Assembly: GCA_049841135.1 (NCBI GenBank)
Contig: JASGHK010000007.1
Coordinates: forward strand, 186,001-250,000
Reading direction: 5' to 3'
DNA: 64,000 nt
DNA from: JACRCT01 sp049841135
Lineage (GTDB): Bacteria > Myxococcota > Myxococcia > Myxococcales > UBA5297
This document shows, piece after piece, positions 21,263 to 30,183 of this stretch; position 1 is the stretch's first letter; each line of letters begins with the position of its first letter. The notes under the pieces are model-generated. The model was not told where the DNA came from. It ran no database searches and saw nothing but the letters and a program-made list of their open reading frames with translations. A program made the translations under genes and the position numbers.

Positions 21263-21673
21263 TCACGCCCGCTTGAAGCGCAAGGCCGACCAGGTCGCGT
21301 CCAGGGCGACGTTGGAGACCGCCTGCAGGCCGTCCTTCTTGCAGAGCTTGAAGAGCACGTCGCGGTTGAGGTCGGTCGCGAGGCCGGAGCCGCCCTTCGG
21401 GTAGGCGATCCACAGGACCGTCTCCTCGCCCAGCTTCTTGGCGACCCTCGGCAGGTGCTTGCCCAGCTCCTGGGAGTCCAGGACGAAGAGCAGCACGAAC
21501 TGGGGCTTGGGCGGCAGCTTGGTGGTCACCTCGCAGCGCGCCGGCAGCTCGCCGATGAGGCTGGCGGCCTCGGGCGGACCGTTGAGCACGGCGATCTCGG
21601 TGTCCGGCTTGAGGTGGACCTTCTGGGCGAAGGGCTTCTCGCTGGCCACGGGCTTCTTCGTGAGCTTGGGCAT
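21263..21673 (-). CDS. DUF3052-family protein
   Basis: 136 residues from the ATG at 21671-21673; the longer frame upstream is unlikely. The pattern FVLLFVLDSQELGKHLP, TVLWIAYPKGGSGLATDLNRD and LDATWSALRFKR is that of DUF3052 proteins, which are small, cytoplasmic and of unknown function. A Lys-rich N-terminus precedes the domain. It converges with the putative outer-membrane gene, with 12 bases between stops. Confidence 0.75.
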   Translation of the reverse strand: MPKLTKKPVASEKPFAQKVHLKPDTEIAVLNGPPEAASLIGELPARCEVTTKLPPKPQFVLLFVLDSQELGKHLPRVAKKLGEETVLWIAYPKGGSGLATDLNRDVLFKLCKKDGLQAVSNVALDATWSALRFKRA

Positions 21674-21861
21674 GGAGCAGGAGTAGCCCAGCGGTCGACG
21701 GGCGGGCAAGGCGGGCGGGAGGGCATTCCCTGGGGAATGGGGAAGCCTCGCGGTGGTTGCAGCGGCCAGGCCTGCGTCGGTGTCCAGGCTCTCCGAGGTT
21801 GCATTGGGACGCCGCCGACGCGATAAGAGGCCATGCCGCCGCGGGCGGCCGGAGTTCATGC

Positions 21862-22293
21862 ATGTTCGGTTTGTCCGGCACCGAGCTGGCCATCGTCCTC
21901 GTCCTGGCGCTCCTGCTGCTGGGGCCCTCGAAGCTCCCCGAGCTCGCACGCTCGGTGGGCAAGGCCGTGCGCGACTTCAAGCGCGCCACCGGCGACATCC
22001 GCAACACGGTCGAGTCCGAGTTCTACCGGATGGACCAGGACCCGCTGGCGGAGCAGCCCAAGCCCGCGATCCCCACGCCCTCGAAGGCGCAGGGCACGGT
22101 GAGCGCGGGCGGCGCGGAGCTCCCGCCGGCGGGCAAGCTCCCCGACCCCTATGCGCAGGCCGAAGCGGAGAAGGCGGCCGCGGCGACGCCGGAGGCGAAG
22201 GCCCAGGCGCTGGAGAAGGATCTCGCCCAGCCGGCCACCCCCGCGGGCCCGGACCCTGTGGCCAAGCCAGCGCCGATCGAGACCAAGAGCTGA
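21862..22293 (+). CDS. tatB: Sec-independent translocase TatA/TatB-type subunit
   Basis: 143 residues. It begins MFGLSGTELAIVLVLALLLL with the short membrane helix, then the GPSKLPEL hinge and the amphipathic helix (ARSVGKAVRDFKRATGDI) of TatA/B proteins. The Glu in GTEL at position 8 and the long Ala/Pro/Lys C-terminal tail favour TatB over TatA, but the assignment is not certain. It is followed after four bases by tatC, so the two are an operon. It builds the twin-arginine export site in the inner membrane for folded proteins. Confidence 0.88.
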   Translation: MFGLSGTELAIVLVLALLLLGPSKLPELARSVGKAVRDFKRATGDIRNTVESEFYRMDQDPLAEQPKPAIPTPSKAQGTVSAGGAELPPAGKLPDPYAQAEAEKAAAATPEAKAQALEKDLAQPATPAGPDPVAKPAPIETKS

Positions 22294-22297
22294 CGAC

Positions 22298-23536
22298 GTG
22301 GAAGACGCCGACTCCAAGCTCACCCTCCTCGAGCACCTGACCGAGCTGCGCACGCGGCTGTGGCGGGTGACCCTGGCCGTCCTCGTGCTGGGCGGCGCCT
22401 CGCTCGTCTGGGCGCGCGAGCTCTTCAACCTGATGATGCGCCCGGTGCTGGACGCGTTGCCGGAGGAGAGCCGCTCGCTCGTCTACACCTCCGGCATCGA
22501 GGAGCTCAACGTGCTCCTGAAGGTCGGCATGTACGCCGGCCTGTTCATGGCGACGCCGGTCGCGCTCTACCAGCTGTGGAAGTTCGTCGCGCCGGGGCTG
22601 CTCAAGAACGAGCGGCAGGCCATCGCGCCCTTCGTGGTCTTCGGGACGCTCTTCTTCGTCGGCGGCGCGGCGTTCTGCTACTTCGCCATCCTGCCTTCGA
22701 TGTTCAAGTTCCTGCTCACGCCCGGCGAGGCGGGGCCGGTGCGCGAGCGAATCGTGAAGGCGAAGACCGTGGCCGACGACGCGGCGCGCATGCTCTTCGC
22801 CGGCGACCCCGGCCGCGCCGCGGACATGGCCCGCGCGGCGGTGGTGGCGCTCGGCTCGGGCGGCGACGGGAAGGTCGACCCGCCGCCGGTGCTCACCCAC
22901 AGCCACGTCGAGCTCGCCGACCGCTCCGCGCGGCTCGGGAGGCTCCTCGACGGAACCGTGGCCCACGAGCTGGACTACGAGCGGCGCAAGGCGGTGACCC
23001 GCGCCATCGGCCAGCACCAGGAGGCCGACGCGCTCCTGGCCAACGCCAGCGAGTACCAGGCGGCGGCCAAGCTCGAGGAGTCGGCCGAGTCGCTGGCGGC
23101 CTCGTTCGGCGCCGACGCGGCGTCGGTCAAGCAGGTCTGGGACGCGCACCGGCACCTCGCCGCGGCCGCCGCCAAGCTGGGCGCCGAGGAGTGGACGCGG
23201 CCGATGCTGTCGATGAAGGAGCAGCTCTCGCTGGTTCTGATGCTGGAGCTGGCCTTCGGCGCCATCTTCGAGCTGCCGCTGGTGATGGCGCTGCTGGCGA
23301 TGATCGGCCTGCTCAAGTTCCGCTTCGTGGCCAGGTACCAGCGCCACGCCATCGTGCTGTGCGTGCTGGTCGCGGCGCTCATCACCCCCACCAGCGACGC
23401 GGTGAACCTCTCGCTGATGGCGGTGCCGATGATCGTCTGCTTCGAGCTCGGCGTGATCCTCGTGTGGATCTTCGAGAAGCGCCGCAACGCGCGCGACGCC
23501 GCCGACGGAGACACGACCTCGCCGATGGCGGGCTGA
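22298..23536 (+). CDS. tatC: Sec-independent translocase TatC with a large periplasmic-loop insertion
   Basis: 412 residues, against about 250 in typical TatC. The N-terminal LLEHLTELRTRLWRV, then YTSGIEELNVLLKVGMYAG and LYQLWKFVAPGLLKNE are standard TatC. After the third helix (FCYFAILPSMFKFLL, about residue 135) comes a hydrophilic, helical insertion of some 150 residues (about 140-300) before the fourth helix restarts (LSLVLMLELAFGAIFELPLV). The C-terminal helices (LVAALITPTSDAVNLSLMAVP) are normal. The GTG start at 22298 lies four bases after tatB. TatC recognises twin-arginine signals; the insert faces the periplasm by topology. Confidence 0.9.
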   Translation: MEDADSKLTLLEHLTELRTRLWRVTLAVLVLGGASLVWARELFNLMMRPVLDALPEESRSLVYTSGIEELNVLLKVGMYAGLFMATPVALYQLWKFVAPGLLKNERQAIAPFVVFGTLFFVGGAAFCYFAILPSMFKFLLTPGEAGPVRERIVKAKTVADDAARMLFAGDPGRAADMARAAVVALGSGGDGKVDPPPVLTHSHVELADRSARLGRLLDGTVAHELDYERRKAVTRAIGQHQEADALLANASEYQAAAKLEESAESLAASFGADAASVKQVWDAHRHLAAAAAKLGAEEWTRPMLSMKEQLSLVLMLELAFGAIFELPLVMALLAMIGLLKFRFVARYQRHAIVLCVLVAALITPTSDAVNLSLMAVPMIVCFELGVILVWIFEKRRNARDAADGDTTSPMAG

Positions 23537-23637
23537 GCCGGCCTCCCTCCAGTTCGACCCGGTTCGGCGCTGCGCCACGGCGCTCTGGCGCGGCTGTCGC
23601 GGTCTCGCGTCATCGGCCAGAGGCTGCCCGGGCGTTG

Positions 23638-23654
23638 CCCTGGAAGTTCCAGGG
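23638..23654. promoter_or_regulatory. perfect 17-base dyad upstream of a lipoprotein gene
   Basis: CCCTGGAAGTTCCAGGG is an uninterrupted palindrome with a single central base, 71 bases before the lipoprotein start codon. The size and symmetry fit a repressor or activator site, but no regulator is known to match. Confidence 0.35.
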
Positions 23655-23724
23655 CTTGCGCTCGGTCTGCCCCTTGCTTCAGGCTGCGGGACTGGGCCAA
23701 CGAAACCAAGCAAGGGGAGCACCC

Positions 23725-24438
23725 ATGATCAAGGTCAAGCTTCTGTTGGTGGGCATCCTGCTCATCGCCTGCAGCACCAAGAGCGCCAGCGACTTCGCGA
23801 CCTCCGACATGGTCGCGGACATGACGGCGACGGCGACGGGCAACGGCGGCACGTCGGTGTCGGCCACCCTCCGCGAGGAGGGGACGGCGCTGACGTTCAT
23901 CCAGCTGACCTCGGACGACGAGCTCATCGCCAGTCAGGGTTCCGACTCCAGGTCCATGGGCGAGACCAGCCTGCTGGGCTTGGTGACCTACAACGCGAAC
24001 TTCAACAAGGACGCGGCGGACACCACCTTCCACGTCAAGCTCACCCGCAAGAAAGACGGCGGAGCGCCCGACTCGTACGCCAGCCTGCCCAAGCCCTTCG
24101 GCCTGGCGCCACTCGCCGCGAGCGAGTTCTCGCGCACCACGCCCATCACCGTGACGTGGACCACCGACTCGAGCACCGACAAGATGAGCCTGGGGGTCGC
24201 CGGCGACTGCATCGAGGGGTACCAAGGCGCTCTGGCCGCCAACGCGACCCAGTACGTGATCGAGGCGAACGGCCTCAAGAAGCGCACCCCCAGCAGCGCG
24301 GACGACAAGGTCGCCGACAGCTGCGATGCGACCCTCACGATCACGCGCTCGCGCTCTGGCACGGTCGACGCGGCCTTCCACAGCGGCAGCTTCACCGCCT
24401 CGCAGGTGCGGTCGGTGAAGTTCGTGACCAAGCCGTAG
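23725..24438 (+). CDS. putative lipoprotein of unknown function
   Basis: 237 residues. MIKVKLLLVGILLIACSTK carries a lipobox (LIAC). The mature part is Thr/Ser/Asp-rich and predicted beta, e.g. MVADMTATATGNGGTSVSATL and TPITVTWTTDSSTDKMSL, with Cys pairs near the C-terminus. AAGGGGAG precedes the ATG. It stands alone, ends 210 bases before a terminator, and was not recognised as a known family. Similar beta-rich lipoproteins occur elsewhere in this window, e.g. at 5064-5867. Confidence 0.7.
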   Translation: MIKVKLLLVGILLIACSTKSASDFATSDMVADMTATATGNGGTSVSATLREEGTALTFIQLTSDDELIASQGSDSRSMGETSLLGLVTYNANFNKDAADTTFHVKLTRKKDGGAPDSYASLPKPFGLAPLAASEFSRTTPITVTWTTDSSTDKMSLGVAGDCIEGYQGALAANATQYVIEANGLKKRTPSSADDKVADSCDATLTITRSRSGTVDAAFHSGSFTASQVRSVKFVTKP

Positions 24439-24650
24439 GGGGATACGGGCTTCGGGTTTTGGGCTTCGGGCTTCAAGTCAAGCTCCCAATCGATTGTCCG
24501 AGCCCTGAGTTGAGTCGAAGCCAGGGTTTCGGCTCCGGGCCTCGGCTTGGGCCCGCGGTCCGGGGGCCCCCAGCCAGCCAGGCGGCCTCTGGAAAGTCGG
24601 CAACGATTTCCGGGGCTTGACGCTGGCGGCCGGGGCTCGGGAACGACTTC

Positions 24651-24681
24651 GGGGGCGGCGGCCAGCCGCCCCCTTTTCTTG
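24651..24681 (+). terminator. strong intrinsic terminator
   Basis: GGGGGCGGC / GCCGCCCCC stem with a five-base loop followed by TTTTCTTGTT, between the lipoprotein gene and pilT. The preceding 24440-24480 contains the low-complexity repeat unit GGGCTTCGGG several times. Confidence 0.75.
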
Positions 24682-24736
24682 TTATCATCCCGGAGCCGTT
24701 CACCTTCCGCAGCGGGCCCGTTCGACCGGAGAAGAC

Positions 24737-26063
24737 ATGGAGCTCAACGAGATCCTGCAGATCGCCCTGAGGGGTGGCGCTTCCGACATCCACCTCAAGG
24801 CCGGCCTGCCGCCGATGTTCCGCGTGGACGGGACGCTGGTGCCGCTCAAGGACGCGCGCCGCCTGCCGCCCGAGGAGATCGCCCGGATGTCGTTCGGCAT
24901 CATGAACGACTACCAGAAGGAGAAGTTCAAGCAGACCAACGAGATCGACCTGGCCTACGGTGTGCCCGGCCTCGGCCGCTTCCGCGTCAACGTCTTCCAG
25001 CAGCGCGGCACCATCGGCATCGTCCTGCGCGTCATCCCCTTCAAGATCATGAGCCTCGAGCAGCTGATGCTGCCGAAGATCCTCGAGAAGATCGCCCAGG
25101 CCGAGCGCGGCATGGTGCTCGTGACCGGCACCACCGGCTCCGGCAAGTCGACCACGCTCGCCGCGATGATCGACTTCATCAACGGGTCGGACACCTGCCA
25201 CATCATGACCATCGAGGACCCGATCGAGTTCCTCATCCGGGACAAGCGGTCGATCGTCAATCAGCGCGAGGTGGGCGTGGACACGCTCGCTTTCGGGCAG
25301 GCCCTGCGCAGCGCCCTGCGCCAGGACCCGGACGTCATCCTCGTCGGCGAAATGCGAGACCTGGAGACCATCGAGACGGCGCTCACCGCCGCCGAGACGG
25401 GCCACCTGGTCTTCTCGACTCTGCACACCCTGGACGCCACCGAGACCATCAACCGCATCATCTCGGCCTTCCCGCCCTACCAGCAGAAGCAGGTCCGCCT
25501 GCAGCTGGGCTCGGTGCTCAAGGCGGTCATCAGCCAGCGCCTGGTGCCCAAGGCCGACGGCAAGGGCCGCGTGCCCGCCATCGAGGTCCTCATCAACACG
25601 GCCCGTGTTCGCGAGCTGATCGAGGACAAGGACCGCACCAAGGAGCTTCCCGACGCCATCAGCCAGGGCCACCAGTCCTACGGGATGCAGACCTTCGACC
25701 AGTCGCTGATGTTCCTGCTGGGCCGCCAGCTCATCACCTACGAAGAGGCGCTGCGCCAGGCGACCAACCCCGACGACTTCGCGCTGCGCGCCTCGGGCAT
25801 CTCGGCGACCTCCGACGCCAAGTGGGACGACTTCGAGAACAAGCCGCCCCAGCCCACGCCGGGCGCCGTGCCGCCCCGCGCTCCGATGCCCGCGCCGATG
25901 CCTCCGCCGGGCGCGCCGGTCCTGGGCCGCGCACCCAGCAGCCCGGGGATGCCAGCCGCCCAGCGCCCGAGCTCCGGCTCCCGCCGCTCCGCGCCCGGCA
26001 GCGCAGCCGGCCGCCTCCAACCCGGACCCCAACGACCCGGGCTTCGAGATCGAGCGGTTCTGA
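24737..26063 (+). CDS. pilT: type IV pilus retraction ATPase PilT (frame break near C-terminus)
   Basis: About 441 residues after bridging one break near 25990-26010. The conserved core has GGASDIHLKAG at the N-terminus, Walker A GTTGSGKST (about 131-139), the Asp box IEDPIEF, Walker B DPDVILVGEMRD (about 197-208) and the His box TGHLVFSTLHT. It hydrolyses ATP to retract type IV pili for twitching (social) motility, acting at the inner-membrane base. The C-terminus carries an extra Pro/Ala/Met-rich tail of about 80 residues before a terminal DPNDPGFEIERF; usual PilT is about 345-375 residues. No other pil gene is adjacent, so whether it is PilT or a PilT paralogue rests on the motifs alone. 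Confidence 0.9.
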
Positions 26064-26086
26064 AGCGAGCCGAGGTCGATGCTCCC

Positions 26087-26121
26087 GATGCGCGCGGCCA
26101 GTTGCCGCGCGCATCGTCTTT
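26087..26121 (+). terminator. intrinsic terminator after pilT
   Basis: GATGCGCGCGG / CCGCGCGCATC, an 11-base perfect stem with a seven-base loop, followed by GTCTTTGG, 24 bases past the pilT stop. Confidence 0.65.
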
Positions 26122-26137
26122 GGAGGAGGGAGGAAGG

Positions 26138-27271
26138 TCAGCGCGACAGCTCGACGAGGACGCCTGCTCCGTCGGGTGCCATCGCGACGCAGCGCACCGA
26201 GTGGCCCTCGACTCCGTCGCCGAGGGTGAGCGCGGCGGTGACCACCTCGAGGGCTTCGGCGGTCGGGCTCCAACCCCAAAGAGCTCCGTGGGCCGCAGCG
26301 CGACGCCCTTCCAGGGCCGCGCGATAGGCGGCGCCCTCGGCAGGATCTCCCGCCGCGGCGAGGAACAGCAGAGCGTCGTCATTGGTCGATGCAGGCAGAG
26401 CGCCGCGAAAGCGAACGGGCCCGGATACGGTCGCCAGGCGGCTCGAGGCCCGGTCCGCGCGGTCGAGGACGAAGGCCGCGAAGGTCTCGCCGGGCACGCG
26501 CGAGCACGTGGCGAAGTCCAGGGCCCGGATGTGCCCGTCCGCCGAGCAGCCTCCGCGCCGGGAGAGCGCGTAGCCGAGCACGGGGTGGAACTCGTCGGCG
26601 GTGGCCAGCAGCACGCGGTCTGCGTCGCCGTGGTCCAGCCAGTCGAGGGCGAGGTCGAGCGCCTCAGAAAATGGCGAGAACGCGGCGGTGATGGTGAGCA
26701 TCGGCCCGTGGAGTCCCAGCGTCGCCGAGACCGCGGCCGCCGCCGCGCCGTGGACCGAGTTGGCGAAGGTGATGGGGAAGGCCACCCCATCGCGCTGGTC
26801 CATCGTCTCGTCGAGGAACTGGAAGGTGGTCATCAGCGGGCCCCGCCCGGTCGCCACGAGCACTCCGACGCGTTGAGCCGGCACCGGCTCGCCCGGACAG
26901 CTTCGCAGGGCGAGGAGCGACGCGTAGAGCACCCGCTGTGCGAACGGATCGAATCGGCGGAGCCCGCGTGGGTCGATGAGCTTCTCGAGCCCGCGAGCGC
27001 TGGACTTCAAGACCGGAACACGATCGGCAGGATCCCCGCCGCAGACGACCCACTCCGGCTGCGGAGCCGAGAGCGAGCCAGCAGGGCTTGAAGCGTTGCC
27101 AAGCGTCGCGGTGCCAAGAGCTCCGACCAGGCTGGAGTCGAGCAGAGCCGGACCCCCTCCCGCAGTTGGGAGGGGGCAGGGGGGAGGGCCGCGCAGCGCC
27201 GCCCGCAGCGCGTCGAGGCCCGCTCCGACCGCGCTCACCTGGCTCATGCCGACGAGGGCCGCGCGCCTCAC
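26138..27271 (-). CDS. chain-length-factor-like ketosynthase homologue (PF13723-type)
   Basis: 377 residues from a GTG that overlaps the stop of the upstream ketosynthase (GTGA). The pattern FANSVHGAAAAAVSATLGL, the TAAFSPFSEALDLALDWL helix and VLLATADEFHPVLGY matches the second type of ketoacyl-synthase N-terminal domain found as a chain-length-factor partner in aryl-polyene clusters. No active-site Cys is present at the nucleophile position and neither catalytic His motif (HGTGT, GHxxGAAG) exists, so it should not condense by itself. It likely forms a heterodimer with the gene before it. Around residues 28-40 (GPPPCPLPTAGGG) the sequence comes from a dispersed DNA repeat. Confidence 0.75.
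   Translation of the reverse strand: MRRAALVGMSQVSAVGAGLDALRAALRGPPPCPLPTAGGGPALLDSSLVGALGTATLGNASSPAGSLSAPQPEWVVCGGDPADRVPVLKSSARGLEKLIDPRGLRRFDPFAQRVLYASLLALRSCPGEPVPAQRVGVLVATGRGPLMTTFQFLDETMDQRDGVAFPITFANSVHGAAAAAVSATLGLHGPMLTITAAFSPFSEALDLALDWLDHGDADRVLLATADEFHPVLGYALSRRGGCSADGHIRALDFATCSRVPGETFAAFVLDRADRASSRLATVSGPVRFRGALPASTNDDALLFLAAAGDPAEGAAYRAALEGRRAAAHGALWGWSPTAEALEVVTAALTLGDGVEGHSVRCVAMAPDGAGVLVELSR
27151..27188. repeat. diverged palindromic repeat (family A-like) inside a coding sequence
   Basis: GACCCCCTCCCGCAGTTGGG continues with AGGGGGCAGGGGGGAGGG. On the minus strand it resembles family A (CCTC...CCCCCTG.CCCCCTCCC...GGAGGGGG) and forms a hairpin. It is read in frame in the chain-length-factor-like gene. 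Confidence 0.5.
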
Positions 27272-28453
27272 GAGGGATCTCCTTTGAGCAGCACCAGCGC
27301 CGCGTTCGCGCCGCCGAAGGCCAGCGAGTCGGAGAGCGCCGCGCGCGCCTCGGTGGGCTTGAGGCGCTCGGTGGGAACCACGCCGCACTCCGGGTCGGCC
27401 GTCGCGAAGCCCGCGCTCGGGGGCAGCTTGCCGTCGAGGAGGTTGCGCAGGGTGAAGATGGCCTCCAGCGCGCCGGCGGCACCCAGCGGGTGGCCGGTCA
27501 TGCCCTTGGTCGCGACGATCGGCGTCGCCTTCGGGAAGACCGCCGCCAGCACGTTGCCTTCCACGCGGTCGTTCTCCGCGGTCCCTGTGCCGTGGGCGTT
27601 GATGAACCCGATGGCCTCGGAGCCGAGCCCGGCGTCGGCGAGCGCGGCGGCGAGCGCAGAGCGCAGGCCGCGGCCCTCGGGGTGCGGCCGGGTCGGATGG
27701 TATGCGTCCGCGCCGCTGCCGTAGCCGGCGACGAAGCCCAGGCAGCGGGCCCCGCGGGCGCGTGCGGCGGCTTCGGTCTCGAGGACGACGATGCCGGCGC
27801 CTTCGCCCAGGTTGAGCCCCTGGCGCGCCTGGTCGAAGGGGCGGGGGCGCGCGGGCGCCATGTTCATCGCCCGGAAGCCCAGGTACGGGAAGGCCGCCAG
27901 CCCGTCTGCGCCGCCGGCGATCACCCGGTCGCACCGCCCCGAGGCGATCCACCGGGCCCCCAGCCCGATGGCGTCGGTGCCCGAAGCGCAGGCGCTGGTG
28001 ACGGTGACCCGCGGGCCCCGTGCGCCCAGCTCCTCGGCCAGCACCTCGGCCAGGTCGTTGGCGACGTAGCGCTCGACCGCTTCGAGGCCCGGCGCCTGGC
28101 CCGCCTTGAAGGAGCGGTAGAAGGGCTCGTCGTTGAAGGTGCAGCCGACGGTGGTTCCCAGGATGACGCCCACGCGCTCGGGGGCGGCCGCCGACGTCCC
28201 GGCAGCGGCGAGCGCCTCGCGCAGGGCGAGCAACGCCAGCTGCGAGGACCGGGAGAGCAGCCGGCCGTCCCGGGCGCGCACGTCCGAGAGAATCGCGCTG
28301 GACCTCGAACACCGGCGAGGGGTTGTCGTAGGCCTGGGCAGGGGGCCACACGCCAGGCGGCTGGACCCGCCCCTGGTAGAGCGCGTCGAGGCACCGGGCG
28401 ACGGTGTCCCCCAAGGCGCAGACTGCACCATCGCCGGTCACGGCCACCCGCAT
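27268..28453 (-). CDS. beta-ketoacyl-ACP synthase II-like (KS of a KS/CLF pair; one frame break)
   Basis: About 394 residues after bridging one break near 28300. The start MRVAVTGDGAVCALG is at 28451-28453. Catalytic triad motifs are intact: Cys in VTSACASGTDA, His in INAHGTGTAEND and His in KGMTGHPLGAAGA, plus the GxGxG-like FGGANAAL at the C-terminus. It catalyses decarboxylative Claisen condensation of ACP-bound chains (FabF-type). It overlaps the following chain-length-factor-like gene by four bases. It diverges from the carrier-protein operon, so the 240-base gap likely holds both promoters. Confidence 0.85.
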
Positions 28454-28693
28454 GGTCGACTCCGAAGGACCCGAGCCAAGGCTCGAATGAATCCGGGCCG
28501 CCCCCGGGACCCGAGAGGGGCCTAGTTCTAGGGGTTGGGCCCTGCGGGTGTCAACGCGGCCCCAGGCCGTCCTGGACGGGCGAAAACGCGCGTCCGTTGC
28601 CCCGATGAGTCCTTGAGCCACGGACAGCCGCCCGTGTATCCTGCGCCACACTTTTCGACCTTGGAAACCGGTGTCGGTCGAGCGCGGGGAGAC

Positions 28694-28987
28694 ATGGATC
28701 AGGCGGCTCTCAGGAAGCACCTCAAGGTGCTCATCATCAAGGTGTGCGACGTCAAGGGCGTGAACCCGGACGACGTCCCCGACGATGCCGCGCTCTTCGC
28801 CCCGGACGGACCGCTCGACCTCACCAGCCTCGACGCCATCGAGATCGCCATCGCCATCGAGCGCGAGTACAAGGTCAAGATGAAGAACATGAGCTCGGCG
28901 CGCGACTACTTCCAGTCGATCGCCACACTGGCCGACTACATCGCCAAAGAGGGCGGAGAGGCGCTGGCGCAGCGCTTCCCGGGGTGA
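28694..28987 (+). CDS. acyl carrier protein
   Basis: 97 residues, slightly longer than the usual 75-80. The phosphopantetheine-accepting Ser is in DLTSLDAIEIAIAIE (family consensus DSLDxVE), preceded by the helix VKGVNPDDVPDDAALFAPDGPL, with an acidic second helix. It carries growing acyl chains as thioesters for the surrounding synthases. It is the first gene of a tightly packed plus-strand operon; its stop overlaps the next start (TGATG). The preference for a divergent, DarC-like carrier is inferred from context. Confidence 0.88.
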   Translation: MDQAALRKHLKVLIIKVCDVKGVNPDDVPDDAALFAPDGPLDLTSLDAIEIAIAIEREYKVKMKNMSSARDYFQSIATLADYIAKEGGEALAQRFPG

Positions 28988-30183
28988 TGGCGGCAGGGAG
29001 CCAAGGCAGGAACAGCGTTTTGCGAGTCGAGATTCGAGGATTCACGGGCATCAGCTGTCTGGGGGCTGACCGCAAGACCCAGGTGGCCGCGGCCCAGTCC
29101 GGGCGGTCAGGTCTGACGCCGTCGGGGCCTGACAGCCTGGTCGCCGGACCGGGTGTCATCGCCGGCTGGGTCGACCGCTACTGCGACGACCCCGAGGGCA
29201 TCTACCGGCTCAGCGACCGCGTCCTCGACCAGCTCGAGGCGGTCTGCCCGCTCTCCGCCGCCGAGCGCGCGGAGACCGGGGTCTACCTCGGCACCACCAC
29301 CGGCCACACGCCGCTGGAGGAGATCCCGGCGATCAAGAAGATCCGCGCCGGGCAGCCCTGGAAGTCGCAGTTCCTCTCCGGTGGCGCGGGCCTCATCACC
29401 AGCCACGTCGCTCGCCGTTTCGGCTCCAAGGGGCCGCTCAACACCTTCACCACCGCCTGCACCTCCACCGGCGTCGCGCTGATGATGGCGCTGCGCGCGC
29501 TGCGCCTGGGCCAGGTCCGCCGCGCGCTGGTCTTCGGCGTGGACCTGGTGATGAAGAACTCCATCGAGGGCTTTCGTCTCCTGCAGCTCTACTCGGAGAA
29601 GGCCTGCCGGCCCTTCGACAAGGACCGTGACGGGCTCAACTTCGGCGAGGCGGGCGTGGCGATGATCCTCGAACCAGCGGGCGAGACCCCCAGGCACCGC
29701 TTCGAGATCCTCGACGGCGCCATCGCCCACGACCCCAGCCACATCGCGGCCGGCTCCAGCGACGGCAAGACCGCCGCCGCGGTGATGCGGCAGGCCCTGG
29801 CGCGCGCCCGCGTCTCGCCCCAGGAGCTTGTGGCGATCAAGGCGCACGGCACTGGCACGCCCAACAACGACCTCTCGGAGCTGCGCGGGATGATGACCGC
29901 CTTCGACGGCGCGCCTCCCCCGTTCCTCTCGTGGAAGGGCTCCATCGGCCACACGGTCGGTTCGTCGGCGGCGATGGAGCAGGTGCTGACGATGTGGTGC
30001 CTCGAAGACGGCTTCCTGCCCGCGAGCACCGGCTTCGCGACCGCGACCGAGGAGGTCGCGCTCGCGCCGCTGACCCGCCCGCTCTCGACCGGTGGCCGGC
30101 CCGGCGCCCTCCTCTTCAACGCCTTCGGCTTCGGCGGCACCGCCGTCTCGTACGTCATGGCCGATCGAGGAGAGCGCTCATGA
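28987..30183 (+). CDS. beta-ketoacyl-ACP synthase II-like (second KS of a KS/CLF pair)
   Basis: 398 residues from the ATG in TGATG; a TTG at 29020 is an alternative start. A complete catalytic triad is visible: Cys-158 in TACTSTGVAL, His-287 in KAHGTGTPNND and His-322 in GSIGHTVGSSA, plus the C-terminal FNAFGFGGTAVSYVM. It should be an active elongating ketosynthase. It overlaps both neighbours (TGATG before, ATGA after), so expression with the carrier protein and the chain-length-factor-like protein is coupled. Confidence 0.88.
   Translation: MAAGSQGRNSVLRVEIRGFTGISCLGADRKTQVAAAQSGRSGLTPSGPDSLVAGPGVIAGWVDRYCDDPEGIYRLSDRVLDQLEAVCPLSAAERAETGVYLGTTTGHTPLEEIPAIKKIRAGQPWKSQFLSGGAGLITSHVARRFGSKGPLNTFTTACTSTGVALMMALRALRLGQVRRALVFGVDLVMKNSIEGFRLLQLYSEKACRPFDKDRDGLNFGEAGVAMILEPAGETPRHRFEILDGAIAHDPSHIAAGSSDGKTAAAVMRQALARARVSPQELVAIKAHGTGTPNNDLSELRGMMTAFDGAPPPFLSWKGSIGHTVGSSAAMEQVLTMWCLEDGFLPASTGFATATEEVALAPLTRPLSTGGRPGALLFNAFGFGGTAVSYVMADRGERS

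Noticed and set aside
24440..24480. GGGCTTCGGG tandem units (also at 52603-52625) as a CRISPR or mobile element
   Set aside because: They are short imperfect direct repeats without spacers of constant size and look like low-complexity intergenic sequence.
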